A DNA stretch of 64,000 nucleotides from Viola odorata (GCA_963691705.1 OY829540.1:70604367-70668366); one strand, 5' to 3'; positions 1 to 18,000 are shown, counted from the first letter of the stretch. A program made the numbers and translations. The notes: generated by a model from the letters alone, not told the origin.

Positions 1-2150
1 AGTAAAATGACATAATAGATTGCTTGTCATTCGGATGGATTTTTGGATGTGTCAGTTCCAATATCCTCAACAAGTGGAGCGATCGGAGTTCACAAGATGT
101 GGTTTCTCAAATGTACCCCACACTCAGTCTTGTCCACATTTGCATACACGTATGCTTACAGATTTTATGTCTTTGAAAACAAATAAAAAAATGGAACCAT
201 TCTAATTTAACTAATCAGTCTTACCACACACAAAAAAATATTTAATTTGAGTTTTTTTCGTAAAAAAAATACCTAGGAATTTTTAATAATATACGTTGAC
301 CGGAAATCATCCACTTGGTAATATATCGGGAAGAAACGTTTGCTTTTACATTTCTCAATACAAATATTTCTTATAGGAGAATCGTCAACTTTTAAAGATT
401 TAAGAGAACTTGAATAAAATTAGTTTTAGTTAGAAGGACATCGAAAAAGAAAGATGGACAATAACGATAAAAATGCTACTACTATTTGAGTGGTTTTAGG
501 AATTTGTGTTTAGAAAACTGTGATGGTAAAAATTAGGCACCATATCAATTGGTTGTTACCCGGTGCAGGGTTTATCGATTATAAATGTGGCATTATCTAA
601 TCTTTCTATTCTTATGGGTCTTGCATGTTTTTTATTTTTAATATATTTATTTTTATGTGATAATTACAACCAATAATTGGAAATAAAACTAATTCAAATG
701 AGAGTTATTGTATATATTTCTTTATATATTTTTTTTTTTCATTTTCCACGTTAATTTTTTCAATTTTTTCAACAACACAAGCCCTTACATTACTTGTTAT
801 ATTTTCTTCTAATTTAATTTCTTCAAGTTGTATTGACATGGCTCTAGGGCAACGATGACAAAAATAACTTAATTATTAACAAATGTGATAATTAGGGTTT
901 ATTTGGCAAAAAAAAAAACAGCATGTTAAAATGTAGGATAAAACATAAATTGATTATTATTCCAAATAAATCCTTAGAAGAATGACCTCTAGCATTCAAT
1001 GGTGGAATCATAACTAATAGTGTATATATTAGATCCTTGACCATAATGACTTAAATTTTTTAGTCTTGTTCAATCCCAACTTACCAAAACTCATCATGAT
1101 AGGGAGACTATTATGGTTCAATGACCCTATGATTATCATGGAGTCCATGATATGCATCAACCTATAGCAAATGCGGTTTTTCGGTTGTACGTCCGAGAAA
1201 AAGATAAGGGGTAAAATTATTTCAAATAGTGAGTCATTTGACTTTCTTAATATTGCGTGCCCAAATAGTAAATGACTTTAATAAAAGGAGGGAGTATATG
1301 AAAACAATGTCGAAGAGTATTAAATTTCGTTATTCCTCCCACTCTACGAAGTACGAATATTGAACCCGATACGAATACCGATATTAAAATATAAAAAAAT
1401 TAAAAATTTTAGGACACCGACACGACACACACATATGAGTTTCAAGTGATAAAAGAAACGAGTTTCATCTATAGTTTTAAGTATAATGCAATTGACACGT
1501 TAATTTTAAGTTAATTTTAGTTTTATAAATGCTTTTAACAACTATAATTTATCTTTTAATATCAATAATTGCTTAAAATTATAATAGGAAAGGTTAGACA
1601 TGGCAGTCGATAGGTCGTGAATCGAATACATATTATGGGTGTCCGTCATATATCGGTGTTGAAAATAAATTCGACAAGGAGAAGACATATTCTTAGCTCC
1701 CACCTCCACCCTCATTCTCATTCTCCCTAATTGGAGTCTCCGCCACATAAGGTTGGAAAAGACGACTTTTCTTTTCCATTCACAGCCTAATTCATTATCT
1801 AAGAGTAGTAAATACCACAACCCATTTCTGTTAAGAAACAAAAAACTCTTATTATTAAAGAGCCACTTTATTTAATTTCCTACCATCTTGATTATGATAT
1901 AAAGTTTATTTTCTATTTTCCTACAATAACAAAAACATATGCTCTGATTAAATAAAATAGAAATTATCTCTTCTTAATTCACTATTACATGCCTTCTCAT
2001 ATCATATAACAAAATTTAATTTCAATCTCTTAATACTAACTTTTTTATTTGTTTGAAGAGATTCTTTTTTCTCAATAAGAATGCTTGATTACATATATAA
2101 AAATATAAAAAACTCCCAACTCTAAAAGACTAAAACACCCCCGAAACGGG
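1..2150. other. intergenic, no gene seen
   Basis: AT-rich spacer at the left edge. The only open frames are short and show no family similarity or splice logic. It holds a truncated fold-back MITE copy (about 1186-1294). The last few hundred bases lead into the CT/GA-rich 5' untranslated region of the malic enzyme gene. Confidence 0.6.
1186..1294. mobile_element. half copy of a fold-back MITE
   Basis: The segment runs from a GTACGTCCGAGAAAAA-like loop to an end reading GGAGGGAG-TA. It contains the same CAAATAGTGAGTC and GCGTGCCCAAA blocks as the elements at 18.35 kb and 58.2 kb. Only the right half of the hairpin is present, so this is a truncated relic. Confidence 0.6.
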
Positions 2151-2520
2151 CGAAGCTTTCGGAGGACACACCTGTAATATTTGGACAAGATCAGTTGCAA
2201 AATGAAAACTTGCATGTCTAGAGAGGGGAAGTTTTCTAGAGAGAGAAAGTGAGTTAAGACACGTTATTAGGCCTCTAGCCTCCTTCCTTGCCATTTCTCT
2301 GATCTCTCTCTTTGCTCTCAACAAGGACACCAACCACCAAGTAGAGAGAGACAGAGTACATTATATCAAGAGGGAGGAGAGAGAAGCATTTTCTTTCTTC
2401 TGGTTTCTCCTGAAAACTCTCTGTTTCTCTCTTATCTCATTGAGTATTAAGAGCGAGACGGAAATTTTATAGCTATTAGAAACCGAAAGACTCTGTCTTT
2501 CTCACATTTCTTTCGCCGAC

Positions 2521-8151
<5,631 letters not shown>

Positions 8152-9810
8152 AGGTGATTGAAGCTCCTCTAGTTTGTTGTTCTGGACTTTAATTTTGTTA
8201 TGCTAGTACAAAAGATTCTATAAGAAAAAAAAGGTCACTCTTAGGTTGTGTGATCAACAGTGCTTTTACTGTTTTCTTACTTTGATCTTTGCTTATCCTT
8301 CCTTTGTTTTCCCTAAGTCGTTTGTGGTTGGTGGGAAGAAGCATGATAGGTGCTGGTAGTTGGAACAATACTCGAAATGTGGACTGCCAAGAAAAAGAAA
8401 AATTAAATAAATATATTTCAAGTACACAAAATTGAATTTGGACTGCTGAATGAATCGGTAGCAACTCGATACGTACGGGGACTAAAATGAAATTATCATA
8501 AATGTAATCGTTCTCGTTTACTTTTCGACGTTAGCCATTCTTCGTGTACCAATAGAAAGCGAGTGGCAAAAGGCAATGGTAGTAAGTGAGGTAGAACTAC
8601 TAGAACAATTAATGGTTTGTGGGTGGGCTTGAACAAATTTGTAACTTACATGGGCCTTGCAGTTAACCAAACAATTCAAATTTTGTAAGGTTGATTGGGT
8701 CTATCCTTGCCGTGAGCTGGGATGCCGGATGAACTGCCCGGCCCGGCCTAACACGAGCTTATATAAATCTCGAGCTTGATATGACCCGACTCGAGCTCAA
8801 ACTTGAGCCCGCAAGGTTTAGGATTCGGACTTCAATCTAAGTATTCAGCCTGAACCCGACTCAATTATTGTCGAACCGTACTCACTGATGTTGTTACTTC
8901 TTTTATATGAACAAGTAAGGGAACAAAATAATAAGAGCTTCTTGAAGGGATTGGAGTCTTGAGATTCTTCATAAATGTAGTTTTTTCCCCCCTGTTTTGT
9001 ATCCTAACCGTTGAGTTTCCAAAAATAAACAAACATTGAGATTGTGTAGTCCCTTTCCATTTAAGAAGTACGAGCAGCCTTTTCTAATTAGAATAAGAAT
9101 TAATCCTATTATATTTTGTATGAGTGGTTTGGAAAGCAAGGGAATGGATTTTTAGGGGAAGGAAATGTGAGGAAAGTTAAATAATTAAACCGGTAGATTT
9201 TTCATACTAATGGATGTGCTATTTTTCGGTTTGTCAAGAAGAGAAGAAGAGTCAATACGGATTAAATCGGACAATAAACTATTTTCTTCTCAAAATGATG
9301 TCGTTTTGATGGTATTATTGATCCAACCAGTTAGATAATGACTCGATCGGTTCATCGGTTGTGTAAAAACCAATCGGGTCGATCGATTTGGACCGATCAG
9401 GATGCATAACCGGTCAATTAGGCTAAACCAAACAAAAAAACACAATAAAATTATGAATCTCACTTTCCCTAGTCACTTCCTTTTCTGATTTTCTCAATCA
9501 AACACTAACTTAGTGTAGTTTTATAAATTTTAGATTCTTTTAAGATGGTGTTTGTATCGAGTAGGGGCACTAATATTCTATATATATATCGAACCGGAAA
9601 AAATAGAAATTGAAAATTTAGATTTAATAGGATTCAACTAGGGTTAGGGTTAGTAAGTATTTATATATGTTTGTAGCATATTTTTTTCCACAGAAAATCT
9701 AAATTCTATTTTTTTATTTGTCCATTACATATAATATATTACACGTATAATTATATCAAAATTAATTACATTATTAAATTATTGAAAAAAATCATAATTT
9801 TTTCTTAAAC
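8152..9810. other. intergenic, 3' flank of malic enzyme and degenerate repeats
   Basis: It begins with the probable 3' untranslated region. Around 8700-8880 lie CGAGCTT/GACTCGAGCTC-rich degenerate words typical of decayed transposons, and around 9340-9420 repeated CGATCGG words. A doubled GGGTTA at about 9640 is too short to be telomeric. No gene is seen. Confidence 0.5.
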
Positions 9811-10034
9811 CACCCCAATGCTTTCCATTTCTCTCACCAACACTATCTTTTATAAACACCAAAAAGGAGAAAATTAAGGAGAAAAAAAAGGAAAAGATAA
9901 AAAAGATTTAAGTGTAGCCATGATCTCTTCATACATTACTTATACAACAAACATATCACAGATGCTTTTCAGTTTTATCCACCAATATTTTTTATATAAA
10001 ATTGATTATATTATTAATTATTAATTATTATTTT

Positions 10035-10110
10035 ATAAGATCAGGATCGAACCTACGATTTATGTTATAAAAACTTCATGCACTAACCAATCGATCAATA
10101 ACTTCGTGTG
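10035..10110 (-). mobile_element. SINE-like tRNA-derived relic
   Basis: The minus strand reads a pol III A-box-like GATTGGTTAGTGC followed about 40 bp later by AGGTTCGATCCTG, close to the B-box consensus. There is no tRNA fold with an anticodon arm, so this looks like a SINE or decayed tRNA-like repeat rather than a tRNA gene. Confidence 0.4.
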
Positions 10111-10362
10111 CTTGTCCACCACAATTTAACAAGTGCATTAATAAATTTTCGATTAATATATATATATAAATAAAAGTATAATCTAATTTATCATGCATTT
10201 AATTACAGAAATGGCAATTATAATCTTATCAATTCACACGTATCATAGATGAAATAACGCGTTTTATACCAAAGGAAAAAAGAAATTCAGAAGACTTTCT
10301 GAAATCACCTAATACTTTCCATTCTCTCACCAACACTGTCTTTTAACCCAGACATTCTTTTC

Positions 10363-10375
10363 TTTTATAAACACT
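10363..10375 (+). promoter_or_regulatory. probable TATA box of the MYB-related gene
   Basis: CTTTTATAAACAC lies about 150 bp upstream of the MYB-related start codon, followed by a CT-rich leader. A second copy of the same segment is near 9850. The proximal copy is the likelier core promoter; this is inferred from position only. Confidence 0.45.
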
Positions 10376-10515
10376 AAAAATGAGAGAATTAAGAAGGGAA
10401 AAAAAAACAGAAACTTCCGAAAAACTCTAAAATACCCTCACTTTCCTCATCTCCACCCACACAATCATATCCCCACCTCTTTCTCCTCTCCCTCCACTCT
10501 CTCCTCGTCGGAGTC

Positions 10516-13444
10516 ATGACTCGCCGGTGTTCCCATTGCAGCAACAACGGCCACAACTCCCGCACGTGCCCCTCGCGCGCTCCTGCTGGCGCGTCGGGGA
10601 GCGCCGCCGTCCCTTCCTCCTCCTCCTCCACCCCGTCTTCTGCCGGTTCATGTTCTGGTTTCGGTGGCGTGAAGCTTTTCGGGGTGAGATTGACTGATGG
10701 GTCAATCATTAAAAAGAGTGCGAGTATGGGGAACTTGTCGGGTGTACTCGCACAGGCAAATCATTACCATTCCTCGTCATCTCCTAATCCAGACTCGCCC
10801 TTGTCGGATCACGTGAGAGATTCGGGCCATGGAAACGACGGGTATGTTTCGGACGACGCCGCGCACGGGAGCAGCAGCAGTAATACGAGAGGAGAAAGAA
10901 AAAGAGGTAAATTTAAATTCGAAGGAAAGGTTAAAAATCTTCATGGCTTTCTTACTTTTACTGCAGTAAAAATAGTTTAGATAAGTTAATTTATACTATT
11001 TATTTATTTGATTGCTGTTAAAAACTAGACATGAAATGACCATTTTCTGCTCTATGTAATGTAACTATGTAAACCTGAACAAATTTCTAAATCACTGGAT
11101 AGGGTTTTAAAATAATTTTAAACTGGAAACTTTCATTGGCCTAAAAAAGGAACCACATTCAATGATAGAAACCCTTGTTTGCTGGTAAAAAGGTATCATT
11201 TTATTTGTAAAATAGGAAGGGTTAGGTCTCGAATCCGCAGGTATTTCTTGTCGAAAAGAATAATCACTTAATCAACAAAACCTTCATTGAATACAAAGTA
11301 CAATTCAATAAAATTAACCAACTTTGCAATAATTTTTATTATTGATCAAAATGAAATCCCTCAACGAAGAACTAATTATATACCAAACATTTAAAGGCCT
11401 CTTATAATTTTAACTTTGGTCACCATGCTTGATCTTGCCTTTTCTATATTAAGCACCCTAGAATGTTTACTTTAGCTTTAGGGTGGTCAGTAATGTATAC
11501 CAGTGTGATTGATATATTGTTCGTAAGCAATAAGCATGATGACTGGACACTGCAACTTATGGTGCTTTTACGGTTCAATCAAGAGTTGTTCTTGAAGTCA
11601 TACATTTTTTGTTTTCTTAGTGATTTGCATGCCTAAAGTACACACATTGTAGTAAAGTTTGGATTTATTGTGTTATGCCTTGTATATCATCATAGAGAAG
11701 TTGATGTTGTGCGTGACTTGAGCATTTCTATTTACTTTTACAAGATGTTTAGGCTGGTTTAAGGGTTTAAAAGAGAGATTTTAGACTTCTAGTTTCTATC
11801 ATTTGACATCCGGCAAGACTTGAAAGTGTTTCTTTTTCCTCACTTCCAGAGCATGCTTTGTCTTTTGTGGTTCTTGAATACTCAATTGATGCTTATTTTT
11901 CTGCTAAGTTCAGTCACTTCCTTCTGGGAAATTGTATAAGAGAAGTGAGACTGCGCTCTTTGATTCACAATACCTCAAGCTTAAGCAGTCAGTAAGCTCC
12001 CTTCATGATTTTGGGGAATGATCTTTGCTTTGCTTAACCTAGTTGCAGTAACTTTCAGGCATGCATATACTTTCCTTCTGTTTTAACTGAGAGGGGCGAA
12101 CTTTAAAATCAATGATAGTACATGATCGCTCTCTTGCATTCCTGGAGCTGTAGTTGATCAGTGTATTTCATAAGATTGGCATGTCTTTAGCAAGTAGTAA
12201 GTATATCATGTCCTATATTCCCAAAATTACATCTTTAATAAGATCGTGTCTGTAAGTAGCCGTGTTTAGTATATACATAGTGGCTGAGTTGGTCTTTGAA
12301 CTCCATATCCATAGTATTTTGGAGCTATGGTTTATTTTCTTTTTGTTGCATTTTAGGTGTCCCTTGGACTGAAGAAGAGCATCGGAAGTTTCTAATTGGT
12401 CTCCAGAAATTAGGCAAAGGAGATTGGCGTGGCATAGCTCGTAACTATGTGGTGTCTAGAACTCCCACCCAGGTTGCTAGCCATGCACAGAAATATTTCA
12501 TTCGTCAGACTAATGCTACCAGGAGAAAGAGACGCTCCAGCCTTTTTGACATGGTTCCAGATATGGTTCGTCTTTCTTCCATGTTGTCTGCTTTTATGCA
12601 CAAATAGATATCCCTGCATGGACTCTTAGTCACTACCAATCGGATTTAGCTACAATCTGTCAGGCACTGCTTTTGGCATTTGACCAATTTATCACACCAC
12701 AAAAAAACAAATCTATTTTAAGTCCATTGGGGTAATGTGGTGAATTCATAGAATGATATTCTGATGGGAACCTCTGGTCATGCAAATTTTGAATGCTGTC
12801 TGATGACAGACATAATTTATGTTTAGATTGCATTCTCATCTAATTCTTTGAAATCAGTTCCTTATAACTTGGTGATGTGTTTACAGGGCCCTGAGCCACA
12901 AGCAGTGCCGGAAGAAGAAGAGTTAGCTCCTTTACCGGCCAGAGATTCTGATAATGCACATGCATTGCCTTCACTGGACCTATCTCTGAACGGAGAGTTT
13001 GACCCTATGGAAACTGCATCCCTAGAGCCAGTTAAAAAACCAACAGATACGGTGATGGAACCAAGCGAGTCCTTCCCAGGTGTTTCCATGCCTAGTGAGT
13101 TCGCACCAGTTGCTCCTGGGTCGAGTGAATTTGCACCATTTGTTCCTGGATTCATCCCAGCTTATATGCCATTCCCTTATCCATTTTGGCCTCCGAGCAC
13201 TGCCCCTCTTGAAGAAGGAAAGGGTGCAGAGGCACCTCATCACCAGGTCCTAAAGCCAGTACCAATGCTTCCCAGAGAGCCCTTCAATGTCGATCAACTG
13301 GTCTGCATGTCTCAACTCAATCTCGAAGAGAACGATAGACTCCATAGAGAGCCTTCACCGATTTCTCTGAAACTAATAGGTGATTCGACAAGGCAATCGG
13401 CTTTTCATGCAAATGCCCCCACCAGCGGGTCAGATTTAAGGTAG
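10516..13444 (+). CDS. MYB-related repressor, KUA1/MYBS3 type
   Basis: Single-repeat MYB transcription factor of the SHAQKYF class, which binds TATCCA-type elements and usually represses. Three exons (10516-10906, 12357-12565, 12887-13444) give 385 residues in phase. Residues 5-18 form a zinc knuckle, [14 protein letters not shown] (CX2CX4HX4C). KLFGVRL near residue 55 is a repression motif of the (R/K)LFGV kind. The MYB repeat, about residues 131-185, runs from [12 protein letters not shown] to [10 protein letters not shown] and is followed by a basic RRKRRSS. The C-terminal part is acidic and Pro-rich and contains LDLSLN, an EAR-like repression motif. Intron 1 is long (1450 bp). The start ATG opens the conserved MTRRCSHC sequence. 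The family is clear; the exact orthologue (KUA1 versus MYBS3) is not settled. Confidence 0.93.
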
Positions 13445-14210
13445 AGCAAGGGTATTCCAATACAAGCAGTAAGAGTTGTAGGGCAAGAAGCAGTAATTTA
13501 GTTATATTTTAGGGCTTTTTTTTGGGTGTATTTCTGTCTGGGTTTCTTTAAATAGGGTAACAATAAATTGGTTTGTTGTATTTATTCTTTCTAACTGTAA
13601 ACAGCCATTATTATTAATCATAGAATTGGAAAATTTCCATCTTTTACTGTTCACGTCTTTGTGAAGTGATGTTTGCCCTGTTCCAGACATCTAGTGATTT
13701 GTAAGCGCATGTTGACCATTGACAGACACGAACTGCTGTTTTTCCAGAATTCTGTTTATTCTTTGGGCTGACATGTAGGTTTTTGCACTGTTGTTCTTAT
13801 CAAGTGTATCAATTTTGATCTTAAGCAACATTTCAAACTTTCAAGAATCTGTGTTCCATTTTAGATATTTTCTACCTTCGAAATTTCCACAGGCAAATGG
13901 TTGTACACAGGATCAGCATTGTGCGAATTTTCCGCAGGCATGAACTGGCATTTCATGAAAAGTTGGCATTTGTTGAATGCTGCAATCAGACTGTTGCATA
14001 TACAGCTGCATACAAGGTAAGCATATCACATTTCTTGGACTGTCATATAACTTTGCTTCCTTGTTTGGCATAGGGAAATTCATCTATCCTGTAAGCGCGC
14101 TGCTGACCTAATCTGCAGCTATGCAAATAATCTTTTGATATGAATAATGCATCGATCCGCTCGTTCTTCAAAGCCGAACAGCTAAATGGTTTCCTTAGCA
14201 AAACCACTGG
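13445..14210. other. 3' flank of the MYB-related gene
   Basis: It starts with the probable 3' untranslated region (T-rich, up to about 13700). From 13891 to 14017 a reading frame stays open and ends at a good splice donor (AAG|GTAAGC), but I recognise no protein in it. The rest shows nothing. Confidence 0.45.
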
Positions 14211-14746
14211 TTGTCAAATAAAGGCTACTGCTAACCTTATTTCCATTGTTGGCATGGATACTTATCTGACTATTCATGCATATAGGATCAAATTTTGTTT
14301 CCTCCTTAAAAGGTAAGAAAGAATATATCCAGTGACAAATAGGAATGGTAATACGCTGACCTGTTCCATTATACAGATGCCGTGTTCAACAGTTATTCAT
14401 GTACTGAGATATTGCATTGATGCTATTGCGCGTTACGGATAGCATCTGAAATGGAAGAATAAAAAGAGTTCATTTCATTCCTATCTTTGCAATTTAGGTT
14501 ATGGGTGTTCGGATCGAATCTGAATTCACGAGTGAACTTCTGCAATTAAAGAAATTTCAGCTTGCTTTCCTGAAAGGTAAAATCACATACAAGCATGATA
14601 GAATGGCACGCAACACTTTAGAAACAAGATTGTACATTAGAAAAGAAGACAAATAACAAGGATAAGAAAACATACTGAAGAATCAGTATGGGTGTGTTTG
14701 ATTACAAAATAAAACTAAGAAAGAAAGAGAGATTGTGGATGATCTT

Positions 14747-15523
14747 TCAAAGGAAGAAGGAGTTAGACCACAGGGTATTGTTGTTTGGATCTGAAAATGG
14801 CATCAGATCGTCACCAGCGAACGGGGCAGGATCCTGAGGGTTTATGACATCCATGAACCATTGCTGTCTCTTCATATTTTCCGTATTCACTCCAACAGAT
14901 TGTTGTTGCCTCTCAATCTGCACAGCTGCAGGTTCTTCAACTGGTGCAGTAGGCACGAATGTCGATGTCGACGATGATGCTCCTGCTCCTGCTGGTCCAG
15001 CTGGTGGTAGTGCTAGTCCTGCTCCTGCCGCGGCCTGAGAACCCTGAGGCAGGTTCTTGATCACCTCGATCTGCTTATTGATTTCTTTCAGATTCTGATC
15101 AATGAGCCAGCCAAGATCATTCAGGTCCATCATGGTCAGGTTCTGCAAGCTCTTACCAATCAGACCTTGGTACATGACATGAGTCACCTCCTTCTCGCGA
15201 TTTTCCTTCCTCTGCTTCTTTAGCTGTTCGCTCGCTTTCATGATCCTTTGCCTCAGAAAACCCTCCTGGTTCATCATCTTCTTGCTTTGCTCCATCTCAG
15301 GCATCTTTTTGAACTGCTGCAGAACCCTTTGGACACCCATAGGAGATGGCCAGACCTCAGGTTGGTTCTCGTAAGGACTGTAAATGATAGCACAAGCCTC
15401 AACACCGCAAAGGGTGCTCAGCTCGCTCACTTTCTTGACCAAACCCTTCTTCCTCTTCTTGAATGTTGCTTTCCTTGCAGAATCATTAGAAATGTAGACA
15501 AGCTTAACCTTCTTCCTAGTCAT
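14747..15523 (-). CDS. type I (Mgamma, AGL80-like) MADS-box factor, copy 1
   Basis: Intronless 258-residue DNA-binding protein of the Mgamma group; relatives act in the female gametophyte, central cell and endosperm. The MADS domain fills about residues 1-60: MTRKKVKLVYISN, KATFKKRKKGLVKK, ELSTLCGVEACAIIY, then the Mgamma mark PEVWPSP. A Met- and Lys-rich helical region with FLRQRI follows, then an Ala/Pro/Ser-rich tail ending NTLWSNSFFL. It is the inverted partner of the gene at 26420. The two proteins differ at about eight positions, all after residue 130, so the MADS domains are identical. The start ATG is the family N-terminus, and a TATAAATA box lies about 75 bp upstream. It appears intact. 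Expression and role are inferred from the group. Confidence 0.93.
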   Translation of the reverse strand: MTRKKVKLVYISNDSARKATFKKRKKGLVKKVSELSTLCGVEACAIIYSPYENQPEVWPSPMGVQRVLQQFKKMPEMEQSKKMMNQEGFLRQRIMKASEQLKKQRKENREKEVTHVMYQGLIGKSLQNLTMMDLNDLGWLIDQNLKEINKQIEVIKNLPQGSQAAAGAGLALPPAGPAGAGASSSTSTFVPTAPVEEPAAVQIERQQQSVGVNTENMKRQQWFMDVINPQDPAPFAGDDLMPFSDPNNNTLWSNSFFL

Positions 15524-15594
15524 GGCGCGGCGCGGATAAGCAACAAGAGCAAGAAGAGTGTTTTGTGTGCATTATTGGCACCAATGGATCATTC

Positions 15595-15602
15595 TATTTA
15601 TA
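15595..15602 (-). promoter_or_regulatory. TATA box of MADS copy 1
   Basis: The minus strand reads TATAAATA 72 bp upstream of the ATG, with a run of seven C directly upstream (15603-15609). The same box serves the other copy, where the C run is 18 long. Confidence 0.6.
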
Positions 15603-16784
15603 GGGGGGGTGAGTGATAGGAGGAATTAATGACAATTTATAACATTATTATTGGAAATGGATTTGCAGAAATCTGGTTTTGGTATGTTAGGGTGTATTCC
15701 TATTCTGCTAATAACATTTCTTAAGTTGTATAGAATTTTTGATATGATTCTTTTCACATTGCATATTTCTTTCTTTCATTCAAGAACACAATCTGCTGTG
15801 AAATCATAACCGCTAATCTCTCTTTTTTTCAGAATCTTCTTGTCTGTTGCTTATTCATTCTCTTCTGTATTTGATCCTATCCGAGGAGGGAGAGCAGGAA
15901 AAAATAGATAAGCATGGTTGAACTCACCCTCTTTGCTACTTCATCTCTTAAAATGATTTTTTTTCTTACTTTTTTTTTTATTAATGAACTATTTTTTCTT
16001 TGTATGCTAAAAAAATAATCATCTTCTAAACTAAATTTATGAATAAATTATCAGTAGTTTAGATTGGCGGATCGATTGGAGAACAATGAATTATATTTTA
16101 ATGATGGTTTTATTAGTCATATATTGGATACTTTCTTTGTTTAATGTACTAAATATGGAGGATTTTCTACCATTTGTGAAAATCATGAATTGCTATCCAT
16201 AAAAGTATGAAATCCAAGTGATAATGTATTGCCTGTGTGTATGTTGATGTAAGAACTATACCTAAAATTTAAATCCGAAACTAAATTAAGGATTGATTAG
16301 TCTCTTACAATTGACCACAACCGTGAGATATCATTACAATGAATTGTTTGCATGTGGGTACAAGGACATTTGCTATGCTAATGCTAGCTAGGCGCCCAGT
16401 TTGAACCAATTAACAATAATTGAAATTAAATCCTTAAATCCTTAAATTTATGCAATCACATATACATGGTTTATTAAAGATTAGCGTTGTTGTGACATGA
16501 GTGAGTTGATAGATAAAATTCTCATTAGCGAGGCTAATTGAGAGTTTCAGAAGATTTCCATTAATTTATGCTCTTAAACAGTTACCTAATACATTAATCA
16601 TCTTCTTTCTCTCTGTTTTATTGTAGTACATTGAAAATGAAGCTGCGAAGCTCCTTACTATGGCAACACTAGAAAAATCCGCGAAGACGAAGAGCGCAAG
16701 TTGATTATCGGTTAAACGTACCATTCGATTTCTGGGTCCATTTGGCAAATGCCATCTTCTTCACTATGCCACATAGTCCTGAAA

Positions 16785-17895
16785 CTAACGCCTGCGACGA
16801 CATGCAGTCTCAACAGGCCCAACTTGCCTTGCTAGCTGAAAATAGGCCTCGAGCTTCTTTTTCAGTGATGCATTTTCTTTCTTAAGTTGTTGGAATGTCC
16901 TCATGCTTCTGTAATCATAGAAATGGTCCATATGATTAATCTAGGCCGTCCGTTTTGGTGAACATTAATTAATTTTAAAGAAAAGGAAGAGGGAAATTTG
17001 CAAGTGATTTACCCTTCTCCATTTCCGGCGTTGCAATATTCCCTAAAGGAAGTGCACTCAGCTTTCACCTTTTTGGCACCAATGCTGAACCCAATAGAAA
17101 AGAATAGAGAAACGAATGTTGAGTTAAAAGCCAACACAGAATATACTTAATTATACCAACAATTATTAAACTAAAATGGACAGAAGACTAATCACGTTCG
17201 AGAAAATAATCGTAATCAATAATATTTCCTAATTATTTTTAATGATAATCACCTTGAGCAACTTCCCTTGAACTGATGCATGTAGCCATCCAACTTGTTA
17301 AAATCAAGAACACTCCTCTCCCTGCATATACACAAACAATTGAAACAATTTTTTAATATATTTTTTTTCTTAATTAAAAATGAAAGTTAAGAAGAATTCA
17401 TAATTATCTCAGGAAAAGAAAAGAAGTTAATTAAACTCACAATGCTTGCTCTATATTAAGGATTAGTCTAGCTGAATCCTTATAGTACAATGTGACAATC
17501 TCCTCTACAAAATTGGGGTTAGCATCATCTTGAAGTTCTTCAAGTTGGATAAATTGTTCATCAAGAAATCCCTGCAATAATTATAAACCATATATATTTT
17601 AAATTTCCATGAAATTAAAACTTAAAGGAATCTATTTACATATGTAGCAACAATATAATGGGTTTAAAATAAATTAGCGACTAATTAATTAAGTAAAATG
17701 TACAAAAATTGTAGCTCAACCGGTAATAAGCATAAGGTAAATTATGGGTTCGATCCGTGGAAGACTAGATTATCAAATGCACATAGCTGAAGGCAAATTA
17801 AATTGAAAAGTAAATGTAATTAAAAATGAATTAACCTGATCAAAGAAGGACTGTCTTGTGAGAGCAAGCTGCCTATGCAATTGGTTTCTGTCCAT
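16785..17895 (-). CDS. histidine-containing phosphotransfer protein (AHP)
   Basis: Carries phosphate from cytokinin-type histidine kinase receptors to response regulators. Five exons (17836-17895, 17441-17571, 17253-17321, 17013-17084, 16785-16908) join in phase to 151 residues, the normal size. The protein starts MDRNQLHRQLALTRQSFFDQ, then GFLDEQFIQLEELQDDANP and VTLYYKDSARL. The phospho-acceptor His sits in YMHQFKGSCSSIGAKKVKAE. The C-terminal part reads FREYCNAGNGEGSMRTFQQL, then an A-Y-F-Q-L-A-R-Q end. The conserved His and the following Lys/Gly are present, so it should be an active transmitter and not a His-less AHP6-like inhibitor. It resembles Arabidopsis AHP4 and its relatives. It lies in the spacer of the MADS inverted repeat, with a SINE-like insertion in intron 1. 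Confidence 0.92.
17705..17790 (+). mobile_element. SINE-like tRNA-derived sequence in AHP intron 1
   Basis: TAGCTCAACCGG (17712-17723) fits the pol III A box. GGTTCGATCCG (17747-17757) matches the B-box consensus except at one base. The 35-bp spacing is normal for plant tRNA-derived SINEs. No complete cloverleaf is possible, so a functional tRNA is unlikely. It lies antisense to the AHP gene. Confidence 0.55.
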
Positions 17896-18000
17896 TTTGA
17901 GAAAGAATATGTTGGATAGAGCAAAGGAAATGAGAGAGATTGAAGAAGAGGATGTGAATTAAAGAAAAATTGTGCTTGAATATGTGGAATACAAATGGGC

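Larger units (their letters stand above)
9811..10408. repeat. direct duplication of a TATA-containing promoter segment
   Basis: The block TTTCTCTCACCAACACT...CTTTTATAAACAC...GAGA-AATTAAG, followed by an A-rich run, occurs at 9811-9893. It recurs at 10306-10408, just before the MYB-related gene. The second copy carries a roughly 19-bp insertion between CTTTTA and the TATAAA box. About 410 bp of other sequence lies between the copies, including a SINE-like B box on the minus strand. Confidence 0.65.
14210..16262 (-). repeat. left arm of a 2.1-kb inverted duplication
   Basis: This arm matches 25664-27895 in reverse orientation. Matching covers the MADS gene, its promoter (to GTTGATGTAAGAACTATA at 16243-16260) and its 3' flank (to AAGGCTACTGCTAAC at 14221). 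The coding part is nearly identical. Flanks are more diverged and carry indels, including about 70 bp of 3' sequence present only in the other arm. Confidence 0.9.

Noticed and set aside
9636..9652. Doubled GGGTTA looking like telomere repeat
   Set aside because: Only two units and not the plant TTTAGGG form. No array.
17705..17790. tRNA gene
   Set aside because: A and B boxes are present, but no acceptor or anticodon stems pair. Called SINE-like instead.
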